64,000 nucleotides of DNA from Euglena gracilis. Its lineage: Eukaryota > Euglenida > Euglenophyceae > Euglenales. The notes beneath the pieces are model-generated. The model saw only the letters and a program-made list of their open reading frames with translations, was not told the DNA's origin and did no database searches. The DNA lies in assembly GCA_039621445.1 (NCBI GenBank), contig CP154956.1:32027437-32091436 (forward strand). Direction: 5' to 3'. Below are positions 10,806 through 22,100 of the stretch, piece by piece; the stretch's first letter is position 1; every line of letters starts with the position of its first letter. The position numbers and the translations under genes were made by a program.

Positions 10806-12771
10806 ATTTCCGATTGTGTGTGAGTTGTGTGAGTTGGGAGTGTACTAGAACTGTTTGAAATGAGTTGAAAAGCACTGACTTTGAATGGGTGTGACACGGA
10901 GCTGTGTGTCCATGGTTTATGTCAATAACAGTATTTGAGAAACAAATGGATAATACAAGTGTGTGCGGAAACCCGCGTAAAACGAAACAAGAGGTGACAG
11001 ACGACGGAGTTAAACGTTTGGGCGGTAATCCGCGCACAATGCACTTGTACGCGGATAACCGCGTACAAGTGCAAACAAAGCATAGTGCGCGGATTACCGC
11101 GTACAATAACACAAACAGTTGATGATTAGTGGGAGGGAATCCGCCTGGTATGTGTGTATACGTGTTGAGTGTAAGGCGACTGGGTGTAAGCGGGAATCCG
11201 TGTGGCCGGGTTAAGGGTGAGCAGAAAAAGGACAGCATTTGTGGACGATGGGATGGGGGTAGAAGATGGAAACCACCCTAGAAATGAAGTCTGCTGGTTT
11301 GTTGGCAAAGTTTTGCAACCCCACTTGTGACACCAGTCACAGGCATGAATCTTTGCAAAGGACACGAACGACAGACTTTGTTGCCAAGTCGCCAGGCAGT
11401 TTGCAACTGAACGGTGTCTGGCGTGTTGTGGTGAGTTTGAGGGGTGGAGGTTTATGAAAACCAGGGGAGGAGATTGCACCAGCAGGGGTTGACCAACCGA
11501 GGAGAGACGGCCAGCCCTTAAACTTGGGCACTCAGAGCAGGGCTGATTTCCAAAAGGACCAGAGACACTTGCGCTGAGAGTGGTTACATGGATGGAAGCC
11601 AGATGCATCGGTTCAAACATCGACCCGGCGTTGTTTGAGAACGACCGCCTTCTGGTTTACCCCCCTCCCACACGGCTTCTGACGGTGGAGACCACCGTTG
11701 CCTCCTCCGGAGGCATGTTGCCGACCCCGAGGGAAGAGGAGCCAGAAAGAAAGAGGTGGTTTGGGCATTCTGTCTGAAATTCAGCAAAAACTGCAGCTTT
11801 TCAAAGGAAAAATGCTGTAAAACTCTTTCAAAAAACAATTGAAAAGGCCTTGATTTTCTCAGAACCTGGAGGACTCCTTCCCAAAACCCCCCGAAATTGT
11901 TCGACGGCTGCCACCAGCTGTTGAAACAGGCGTTTCTCCGTCCATACCTTGAATCACTTCTTCGTCAGCCTTCCCCAAACCCTGATTTTGGGCCACCAAG
12001 ACCGTCGGGTTCCAGGAGGAGGGCTGGGAGTGCTGTTCCTCCTGAGAAATCAACCTCAGTTTTTTGGCTGTTTTTCGGGACAGTAACAAAACATCTTCTC
12101 TACCGCAGCTCACCCGGCCTGGACGTGCGTTCCACTGCTGTCCCTGCAGCCACCCCTTCACCACTAGCCAGGGGGAACATTACTGCGTCCGAATTGCAGA
12201 GGAGGGTGTCCACCTCCTGCTCAAATGCCAGGCGGGTTTCCGCCTGCTCGGTTGCTTGCTGTCCCGGCGCAGCAGCCACAGCTCCCTTTCAACCTGTCCC
12301 GACCAACTGTCAAAAACGATGTCGCCACACGTCACCACTGACACCGACACTTCGGGACACCAAAACATCACAAAACACAACCCATCAGGACAGCAACAAG
12401 CTCCACGCGGGTTTCCGCCCAAACCTCATCTGCGCGGAAACCCGCGCAAACTAAAAACGAAGTACGCGGATAACCGCGCACTGCCATCGTTCAATAACGA
12501 CTCAAAATCCCCTCCCTCTCCCCCAAACCTGTTCCTTAACAACTTCACGTGATGACCCACTTCTGGAGGTTTCAGCGTGTTCCCACTTCCCGCTCCCACG
12601 TGGCATCCACAAACACGAACTGTTCTCTTTCTCAAACCCTTCTGCGCGGTTTCCGCCTGAGAGATCATCACTGCTTTACGCGGTAAACCGCCTAACCTTA
12701 TTTTTACGTTCATTCCCAGTCCAGTCCCCTCCGTTAGGGCAGCATCTCTTCATCACAAAAACTCATTTTGC
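10806..12771. other. Left arm of the outer element, no clear gene
   Basis: Thirteen or so palindromes cluster at both ends (10.8-11.2 and 12.2-12.7 kb). Between them, 11.2-12.3 kb has open frames on both strands: a 164-codon minus frame with CDWCHKWGCK near 11330, and a 185-codon plus frame from 11897. No frame shows a recognised domain, and the strand is undecided. Confidence 0.4.
11041..11072. repeat. Long perfect hairpin
   Basis: Arms GCACTTGTACGCGG and CCGCGTACAAGTGC (14 bp each) around ATAA; the palindrome core is extended outward without mismatch. Confidence 0.85.
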
Positions 12772-12775
12772 GCGG

Positions 12776-12780
12776 TTTAC
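12776..12780. repeat. Target duplication TTTAC, left
   Basis: Lies inside a palindrome copy of the outer element (GCGGTTTAC, 12772-12780), cut by the insertion. Confidence 0.82.
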
Positions 12781-12802
12781 CTTAGGCGGCGCGAATTGCC
12801 CA
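12781..12802 (+). repeat. Left terminal repeat, inner element
   Basis: Identical to the outer left terminus over 22 bp. Confidence 0.9.
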
Positions 12803-12826
12803 AGCAATTTTTGCGTTTTTTAGTGT

Positions 12827-12855
12827 TTTTTGACTGTTTTAAAAACAGTCAAAAA
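12827..12855. repeat. Subterminal hairpin, inner element
   Basis: Perfect 14-bp arms TTTTTGACTGTTTT and AAAACAGTCAAAAA around a single A, at the same distance from the end as in the outer copy. Confidence 0.8.
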
Positions 12856-12936
12856 GGAACAAAATTTTGAGTTCAAAGGGTTACGTGGCAGCTTTGGACC
12901 AAAATTTTATGAAAGCGTTTTTGTGCGGTATTCCGC

Positions 12937-15615
12937 GCATGGTACTTTGCACGATGCAGAGGTACGTAAAAACAGGGGTGTTGAGACCCCTGTTACAGGT
13001 GCCAGAAAAGTACTATATTGTAACGTGCGTACACCGTGGATGTACGTTGGTGGTACGTCTGTTTTCACATAGTGTGTGAAGTGAGGTGCACAACACGAGT
13101 GTGTGCGGATTACCGCACACAACAAACACAACGACGTGTGATACAGTGGGGTGTTGTGTGTTTGGTGTGTTGTGAAGGAAAACTGTGAAGTGTGGTTTAG
13201 GCGGATTACCGCGTAAAGAGAACGCAGTGGTGTTTACGAAGTCCAGGCGGTAACCCGTGTAACCTGTGAAACACAGATCGAAGGTATTTGATGTTGGGCG
13301 GGAATCCGCACAACACAGCAGAACGTTGTGGTGGGGTGTGTGGGCCACAATACATGTGAGGACAGATGCGTTTACTTAAGGTGCAAATGAAAAATGGTGA
13401 GGAGGCCGGGGGGGACCGGGGGGCAGCGTCCTGTCTGTCGCACCACACCCCGACACATCCCGTGTGCCCTAACCGTCACCGGGACGGTGGCCCAGCCGCG
13501 GCCGGTGACGGTGGTGTGTCCGCCGGGTGTGGTGGTGGGCCAACAGCTGGCTGCCCCATCCCCCTGAAAGAGGGGGCGGTCCTCTCCCCGGCGACGGCTG
13601 CCTGTGTAACTCCCCAGTCTGAACGGAACGAAACGGCACGTAAATGACGTTACGGTGCGTCTCTCCGCGACTGCGGTGATGGCTGGTCGCGAAACGCGTC
13701 GCAGTGTGGTCGTTCAGTAGAGGGGTGTGTGCGTTCCCAAACAGATGCAGAGCAGCCTGTGAGGTGTGGAAAAGCCAACGGGATGTCTTGTGCGGGAATC
13801 CGTGCAACACATTCCGAGTGTACCAAAAAGGAACAGTGAGGAGCCCGGGTGGTCCTTTGACCTCTCCGCACCGCCGGGGCAGGTTGCCCAGACCTCCCCA
13901 ACGGGGGTGCGGTTGCGGCGTTTGCGGACCAACGCAGCTGGGGCGACGACGCCCGTCCCGGACTCCCCCGACCGACTGGTTAGGAATATGGAGCCTTTGT
14001 GTTTGTGTTTCGGGTTTTGGACGTTTGGTGGTACATAACTGTGTAGGGGACCGGTTTTCCTCGCGATCGGAATGCGTAGGGCACCGGTCGGTTGTGCGCG
14101 TTGTGGTCTGGTGCGGGTGAGGGAGGCTGTGCGGTGTGGTGTTACACACCAACGGCGACGATGTGTGCGGGTTTCCGCGTACAAGAACAGACCGACGCAT
14201 TAGGCGTGAGGTCCATGGTGCACTGCACAAGATGTCCGCCCCGCCTCCCTCCTACGATTCTGGATCTGGATCGCGAGGCCTTCATTTGGTGTAACCGCCG
14301 GCGTGACCACCAACAGTGGTTTCGCGAATGTTATACAGTCCAAGTGTGATCTCTGGAGAGAGATGTTGGGCAAGTGGCTGTAACGGCCTCTTGTGGCCGA
14401 GCTCCCTTGGACCGCCCACCCCAGTGGGCAACGCCACTGGTTCCCCGGCCGGTGCGGTCACTTGCCTACTTTTTTTCCTTGCGGACGAGTGCATGTACAG
14501 GTATCCGCTCGGGCTGCGTGTATGTATACACGGCGTGTGTCCCTTTTGGAGGGTCTCTTTTCTTCTCTTCTGTGGTTGCTGCGGAGGAGGCAGGCTGAAC
14601 GAAGCGGAAGCTGACAGCAGTTCGGTGTACCCCCGGGGGGGTTGGTCTAGGCCACTGAGGGGACTCAGCGCACACGCCCAACTGGGCCGCACGATTGCGT
14701 GCTGTAGACCTCCCCCGGAGACGACTACCTGGGACCCTTTCGCGACTGAGGGTGGTTGGTGGTACACGACTGGTTTACGGTTCCTGTGTCGTTCGCGAGA
14801 CACATCCGTAGGGTGGACTGCTGCTCCCTTGACATCACCCAAAACAGACCACCTTCTACGACGAGGAGGTGTGGTTTGTGCGGGAAACCGCACAAACCAC
14901 ACGTCCAACCCCCAGATCACGGTGTTTTTCCAGGGGTTATGTCGCAGCGGCACATCCCGTTCGCGAGGGGGTACAAATCGCGAGAATTTCAACATCCGCT
15001 TGTACCACTAAACACACTGGATCGCGACGAGGTCCCAGGGCCTTCGGTTCTGGAGGGCCGTCTTACCTGGAATCGCGCTCTTAATTGCGCCGTACGGACC
15101 GATCGGGGTACTGTTGCCCCCGCCGGCTTCAAATTTGAGAAACCCTGAACAAACAGCAGCCTTCCATGGCTTTACACGGGAACCCGCACAACAGCGCAGA
15201 ATCAAACGCAAACTGTTTCGTGGTTAGTTACCATCAAATGAAATACATTTTCATTGCGACGTTCCACCAGTTGTGCCGAAACCCGCGTAGAAGCGGTCTA
15301 CAATGTCTGACGTGTGTGGTACAACACAGTGTGGTGCGATGACAGATTTGAATCCAAACCCAGTGCAGTGTTGTGCGGATTCCCGTGTAAAGGACTGAGC
15401 CCTTGTCGACACGATCATATGACATTGCTCCACTTCCCACACGTGGGTGAAACTCTGTGGAAACTGCACATACGTGGGTGGTCTTTGTCCATTCACTGAA
15501 CAGTGTTCAGCATGTACAGTAGATGTGTGTACATTGCGACCCTGAGTCACTCACGCACCTCTGCTGCGCGGTAATCCGCACAACTCTCATCTGTCTCAGA
15601 CTGTGCAAAAAAAAA
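12937..15615. other. Left interior of the inner element, no clear gene
   Basis: Palindromes at 13108, 13201, 13249, 13299, 13790, 14169, 14880, 15177, 15273, 15374 and 15568. Overlapping frames of up to 253 codons exist on both strands (13469-14230 minus, 14316-15011 plus) but look composition-driven. TCGCGA-type hexamers cluster at 14.06-15.08 kb. Probably spacer or 5' intron/regulatory DNA of the gene that follows. Confidence 0.4.
14869..14902. repeat. Long perfect hairpin
   Basis: Arms GTGTGGTTTGTGCGG and CCGCACAAACCACAC (15 bp each) around GAAA. Confidence 0.85.
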
Positions 15616-16185
15616 ATGGCCGCCTCCTCTGAGACGCTGGTGTTGCAGCTGGACCAGCTGCGGGGGTACCTTGCCGGCGCCCCCCCGGCGGATGGTTGGG
15701 CGATCCTGGACGACGCCCTCCGAAGAGGCCACCTGGGAGCCCTCAACCTGGTGGAGACGGGCCTGGCCGTCAGGGCCAACCGCCGGTCCCGTCGCAGCCT
15801 GCGGGAGGTGCGGCGGGAGTACACCCGGCCCCCGTCCGAGCGGCCGATGTGGATGGCCCGCTTCACCGACGGGCTGCTGGCGCTGTGGCGGACGCTGCGA
15901 CGGCTGGCCGTGCCCTTCGGCGAGCTGGTCACGCCGGCGCCGCCCTGGCCCCCGCCCCGGCGCAGCAGACGCTGCAGGACCTGCCCCGCGCTACCCGTCG
16001 ACTGCTGCGGCCCTCCGGTCTGGTGGGCCCCACGGAGGAGCTGGTGGGAGCGGGCGCGAAGGGCCCGGGACGCGGTGCTGCGGGCGTTGGACGGCCACCG
16101 TGCTGTGGCTGGACAACTTCTGCTGGCTGCGGTGGGGCACGGACCCCACCCCCCGCTACAGCCGCAACGTCACCGCCCTGGGTTC
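15616..16185 (+). CDS. Element gene block 1: start and WLDNF segment
   Basis: The ATG at 15616 follows an A-rich stretch and opens MAASSETLVLQLDQLRGYLA, a helical frame to GEL at about 15930. The frame then changes: QTLQDLPRATRRLLRPSGLV is in another frame, and TVLWLDNFCWLRWGTDP in a third, ending NVTALG before a GT at about 16186. The shifts could be very short introns (a 38-nt GT...AG fits the first) or indels. The buried Asp in LWLDNF resembles a first catalytic Asp of RNase-H-fold transposases; this is inference. Confidence 0.5.
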
Positions 16186-19100
16186 AGTGTGCCTACTCTG
16201 CCTTCTTCTGTTGGCGAAGTGGGCCTGACGATGACCATGCGGGCGTGACAAGACGTGCGCGGTCCGCCTGGGAATGTTCTGTCTTATAAAATGCACTGAA
16301 TGAACGAACTGTTCAAGAACACCACGAGTCGGGGTGACACAGTTGGTGACAAGGGACAGGTGAACGGCGACACTGGTGAAAACAGAACTGAACATCCCCC
16401 AAGGTGTGTACAGGGTTCAGTACAAAGGTGGTTGTCAGACGCGTGTGTGCGGGTTTCCGTGTAACCAGTGTTGGTTTGTACGGAAACCCGCACACTTCAG
16501 GGTTGCGTATGCGTACATGTACGTACCTGGTTGGCTCAGTGAGCAGGCCCTCTGTGCGGTGACTGCTGCAGATCGACCCCTGCGAACTCGTCAGGGCACT
16601 TTGACGCGGTCCGTGACGTTCCCCGTGTCCACGGGTCACCCGGAGTTCGGGACGGTGGTGCAGCACCTCCGCTGGGCGGCCGACCTGTGCCTGCAGTCGG
16701 CGAAGAAGCTGCACCAGGCGGTGCGCGGCCTCCACCGGGCGGAGCTCTCGGTGGACAACGTCCGCGTCCCGCTGGACATGCAGCGGGACGCGATGCGGTC
16801 GCTGCGGTGGAGGCCCTTCTCCCTGACCGAGCAGACGGTCAGCTCGAACCGGGACCTCCTCCAGCTCCTGGAGACCGTGCTGCAGCTGCAGGCGCGGTCG
16901 GGCCGTCAGCTGCCCCTCCTGGTGGATGAGAACATCCACTACCGCATCCTCCGCCTCCTGTACTCGGCCCCGGCGCTGCGCTTCCGGATGGGGGAGCACC
17001 TCGCCAACGTCCCCCTGCTGTACGGCATCTGGCATGCCTACAAGCACACGGTGACGGTGGTGTACCGGGCGTTCTTCCCGGTGCTGGCCCACCTGGAGGT
17101 GCCGGTTGGCGCCGGGGGCAGCCGGCAGCTCACGGCGTCCCTGCGGTCGCACCGGAAGGTGCTGTACATGGGAATCTGTTCGCCAGCCTCCTGTTGACCC
17201 GGGCCGACGTGCTGCCCCAGCCAGGGTGACCACTGCCCGAGCTGGCTGCTTTCAGGCTGCACCTGGTACATCGGGCCAATGTTTGTGCGGTTATCCGCAC
17301 AGTCATGTCGTGGGTCAGTTGGTGTCACATCTCTCCCTTCTGTCCGCCACAGTCTGTCCGCGTTGTGCGGAAACCCGCGTAAAGGACCCTGGTGATAGGT
17401 CACGCAGGCCAACTTTGGGTGGAGACACTTCCAAAGCTCGTCTGTCACTCTGACGCCACCTGGAGGATCGTCTCCGGGAGGAGAGCCAGCGCGTGCACGT
17501 CTCCGCCCCCACTGCGGCCGACGCGTACGGCCCGCAGCTGCTCCTGGGGCTGCACCGCCTCCTCACCTTCTTCCTGCCGGCCCTCCTCCACCTCGGCTTC
17601 AAGGTGCGGCAGTGCACCTGGCGCGGCCGCCCCGACGACGAGGTGAAGGGGGAGACGGCGCGGCAGGTGCTGGAGCGCTGCCTGGTCCTGCAGGCCCACC
17701 TCGAGCGGGCCATGAGTCCGCATTCCCTCCATGCCTCCCTCGCGACCGGGCCTCCCTGATGGACCTGCCGCCTGTGTGTCCGCCGTGCCGTGGCTCCCGG
17801 AGCGAGTGAGCTGGCGCGGTTCCCTGGTGTCCCGCCGTTGTCCCGCGTGGGTGCGTCTGCGTCTCTCTGTCGCGCCCGTCCTGCCGGCGCCGTGCACGCC
17901 GGGGCCCTGCTGTTCCCGCCTGCCGCCGCCGTCGGGGGCGCCGCACGCCACCGGGGTTCCCTGCGGCTGGGACTGGTCGCTGAGATGACCCCCGGGTGCG
18001 CCAGCTGGCGGACCACCCCGAGGGCCGCCCCTTCCCCCGCCGGGTGGACGCCACGCGGATCGCCTGGGTGGACGCCTCTGAGGTGGAGTTCCCCCGGTGG
18101 GGGTCCCCGCCCATCCTGCCGGAGATCGTGGACGTCCGGGCGCTGGAGGCCCTGATGCGGACCTCCCTCCTGACGTTGGTGAGCGGCCGGGCCCTGACCC
18201 CCGACATCCTGGTCTGGATGCGGGAGAACGTCGGGCCGGTGGACCCCCAGGAGTTCGCCCGTCGCCAGCGGGCGATGGACAACTTCCTCCACCAGCGGCA
18301 GCGGCGGCGCCGCAGCCCTACGCCTCCGGGGGACGTCGAACCGGCGACCAGCGGGCAGGCGGAAACCCGCGCAGAGGCGGCGGCCCGTGCGGAAACCCGC
18401 GCAGCAGCAGAACCTGCACCGCCGGGGATGAGGCCTGCTGAGGAGTCCCCGGTGGAGGGCCGGGTGCGGTTCACCCCGGAGGAGCCCAGTTCCTCCGCGG
18501 CCGAGGCGGCGGTGGTGCAGCCGCCTGCGGTGCAACCGGGATGGCCGGCGCTGGAGCTGCCCGAGGCGGAGAGCCTGTACGAGCCGCCCAGTACAGCGGA
18601 GTCGCTGTACGAGCCCCCGGGCACGCTGTCCGAGGGGTACGTCTCCCCGGCGGCCTCAGACGGCCTCGGTAGTCTGGGGGAGCTGCTGAGCAGCCGCCCG
18701 ACGTCATCGGGGTCCTCCTCCTCGGATGAGGACCTCAGTCTCTCCCCGGCGGCGGTGTGTCCCTGCCGGACCCCGGTCTTTCTACGTGGTCCTGAACCTT
18801 TCTGTATATCAGGGAGTCAGATGGAGGCCTTCAGAGCGAGGGTGAGGGTTTGTTTCAGAATGTAAAGGGGGTGGCGGGCGGGTTTCCGTGCAAAAGCATT
18901 CTCCACCCAGCCAGAAGGGGGGTGCTCTGCGGGGTGGTCACTGCTGTGTTTCCTTTAATGACAATTATTTTTTTGATTGAACTGACTGTCCCAGATTTTG
19001 TGCTTATTTATATTCACAAAAGTGTTTGTGTGGGGACTGTTCTGACCTGAATTTCCTTCATTTCGGCTGTTTTCCCGCGCCCTCGTTTTTTTAGACCTCT

Positions 19101-22100
19101 GATGGCAGCCCGGAAGCCCACGGCGCCCACTCGCTCGGCGACGGAGCTGGTGTCGAAGACCCCGACCCCGCTGGCCCGTGTCCGGAGGGGGTCTGGAGCT
19201 GGCTGGTGTGGTTCTGTACTTTTTTTTTGGCCGTACAATCGTCCGAGGGTGTTTGACGGTTCCTCATTCCTGGGATGTTTTGGAAAGTACAGGAGAAGTC
19301 ACTCCGTTTGTTGGACGACACTCACCCAGTTTGTTTCAGTGTCATTGACGCCCTTTGGTTTCCACAGCTGTGCGGGTTTCCGTGCAAACCGCTCTGATTT
19401 GTGTTTGGCGTGGGCGTGCAGCACACATCCTGTGCAGTTGTCCGCTGAGAACTTCCAGCTGAAACCCTGGAGAGCCAGACAGCCTCCGCGCCTTGACGTG
19501 TTGGTGCTGGACGAGACCCTCACGCGAGGGCAGGTGCGGCGGGTCGAAAAGGCCCACGTGGACAGCCTCGTCAAGGCGTTCACGGAGAACCCGCCGGTGG
19601 GGGCCCTGAGCTTCGTGGTGTGGCCGGAGCAGGGTGTGTTTTGTTTCTGCGAGCATAGTTGGCCAGCCTGTCTGTATTCATGGATGTTGTAAATGGCGGC
19701 GGATGCTTCCCACGTGACGAAATAATGAAATATACACCATTTGTTCTTTTTTTTTGTAGTTGGGGTGGTGATCCAGGCGGGAATCCGTGCACCTGAACAA
19801 AACTCAGTGGCACTGTCGTCCTCCCTGTTTTCACAGCGACGGGGAAGTTCGTCATCCTGAGCGGGCAGCACCGCTTCCTGGCGGCCACCCAGGTGGCGGA
19901 CGGACGCGGCGGTGGCTGACGCGCGGCCGGCGCCGCAGTGGACCGAGTGGTTCAACTGCCACACGGTGCTGGGGTCGGCCAGCCTCGAGGAGAGGCAGCG
20001 CGTGGCGGGGAGCATGCAAGCCCGGGACGGGACGGTGAGGGAGATGTCCCTCAGCCAGCGGGTGGAGTGGCTGGAGCGGGAGGTGGAGCGGGAGCGGCCG
20101 GGGGCGGTGCCGGACGGCGAGGCGGGGACCGCCGCCCGCCTGACGGTGAACCGGACGGAGCTGCTGAAGCGGGTGTACGTGAAGACGGGGTGCACGGAGG
20201 CGTCCCACGGCAAGATGGTGTGTGCGCGGATTTCCGTGTGCGCTGTTTTCCGTTTGATGCAATGCACGGATTCCCGCTGACACCGCTGGCTTCCTTTTTT
20301 TTTCCTTGTCGGAGGGAGAGTGAGTGCGCGCACCCTGTCCTTTGATATTCCAGCTATCACGTACACATCACTCCCCCCCCCCCCCCAACTCTCCCTGACC
20401 TCATCTGTGCAGGACAACTGGGTGAAGTCCATGCAGCCGCTGGCGGAGTGGCTGCTGCACAGCGGGCGGCCGGTGGTGGAGGCGGTGCGGGCGCTGGAGG
20501 CGCGCCCCACGACGGGGGTGGCGGCGGCGCTGTCCCCGTACGCGTTCAAGGCGATCGAGCAGCTGTACGACCCGCAGGACTACGTCGCCCTGACGAGGGA
20601 GATGCTGGACGAGGCGGCGAAGGCGACGACGGTGCGGCTGGTTCGGATGTCCATTTCACTGTCTGTCTCCGTTGGGACTCTGCCCGCACTTTCACACAGA
20701 CAGCCAGACACAGGCGCACGCACACAAGGAAACTGTGATCATACGGGGGACAGTTCAACCAGTTTTACTGTTCGAGTGGATACAGAGACAGTACGCGGTA
20801 AACCGCACACCACACCATGCGCGCTGGGGTGGAATGTGACGGGGGAGGAATGGCACTCCGCCGTCAAGGGTGGTGGGGATACGCCTGATCCGCCGCCGCA
20901 ACGTGACGTTCTGCCACGTGGACGTGGCTGCTGATGCACCCGGACCTTCACCACGTTCACCCGACCCGCCGTATGTCTACTCTGCGCTGTCTTCCGCACT
21001 GTGTGACCACACGGTTTATTCTTAAGGTTGTGGTTCTCAGGCGGATTTCCGTGCAGATCTCCATTTTGTCATTCTCATGCGGGTTTCCGTGGAAAGACGC
21101 TTGTACATGGAAGCGTGTGTAGTGAGGGGATTCTTTGCTGAAGTCACCGTTCTCGTGCTCAGGTACCCTGGCCATGGTGCCCAGCCTGGAGCAGAGCATG
21201 GACAGCACGGACATCAAGGTGCCGCTCACCGGTACCAACTGGCGCTGGTCGGCCCAGCACCCGTGCGCAGGACTATCCAGGACACGTGTGTGCACTTTTT
21301 CCCTTTACCTTTGGTTAGTTGCACATGATTTTTTTTTGGTACACGGGAACCCGCGTGAAATATCACAAGTCACATCACAATGTCACGGAGTGCAGCTGTT
21401 TCATTTTTGTATGTCCTGGCTCAGGATTCTCCCTGCGATGTCTGAGGGTCGGGGGGGGGTCCTGAGTCCGGCCACCGCGGGAGGCGGTCCTCCGCTCCCC
21501 CCTGTGGGGGACTGAGCGCTACGCCCCCCTGCGGGCGCGGCTGGCCCAGCCGCTCGCCGAGCCCACGGTGCGGTACGGGGGCCGCTTCTGCACCCTGGAC
21601 CTCAGCGGTGGCGGCGGTCGGCGCGGGGCGGCCACAGCGGCGGCCGGCAGCAGCCGGGAGGAGGCGGAGGGGTCCCCCAGTCAGCCCACGTCTGGGGAGG
21701 GGGAGCTGTTTGAGGCTGGCTCTCCGCGGGCGGGCAGCCGGTCCACCCGGGGGCGAAGAAGGGCGGAGGCGGCGGAGCGTGGGGAGAGTCCCGAGCCGTC
21801 CCGCCTGGCGCACGTGGTCCCCCTCCACCCCACCGCGGGGATGCCGCGGGAGATCATGGAGCTGAACGTCGACGCGGTGGTGGTGGAGGTCCCGGACGGG
21901 CTGAGCGACGCCGACGTCCACCCTGAGCTCCTGAGACTGTGGAGCCGCGGGGTCCCGTTCGTGGCCACTGGGCGGGCGTTCGCCATCGGGGCCCTGCAGC
22001 AGACGCTGCAGAAGGGCATGGACGTCCCCGACGAGATGCGTCGTGTGGACGTCACCCTGCACCGGCCGGTGAAGTCCAACGTGGACCGCACCTACCTCTT

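Noticed and set aside
12937-15011. Genes on either strand between 13.0 and 15.0 kb of the inner element
   Set aside because: Plus and minus frames of 230-250 codons overlap fully, with no domain, no clear splice sites and repeated palindromes within them.
17315-18624. Minus-strand frames of 406 and 341 codons in the element
   Set aside because: They are shadows of GC-rich plus-strand exons; the plus frames have helical, domain-like sequence and splice sites, while these are Arg/Pro/Gly-rich.
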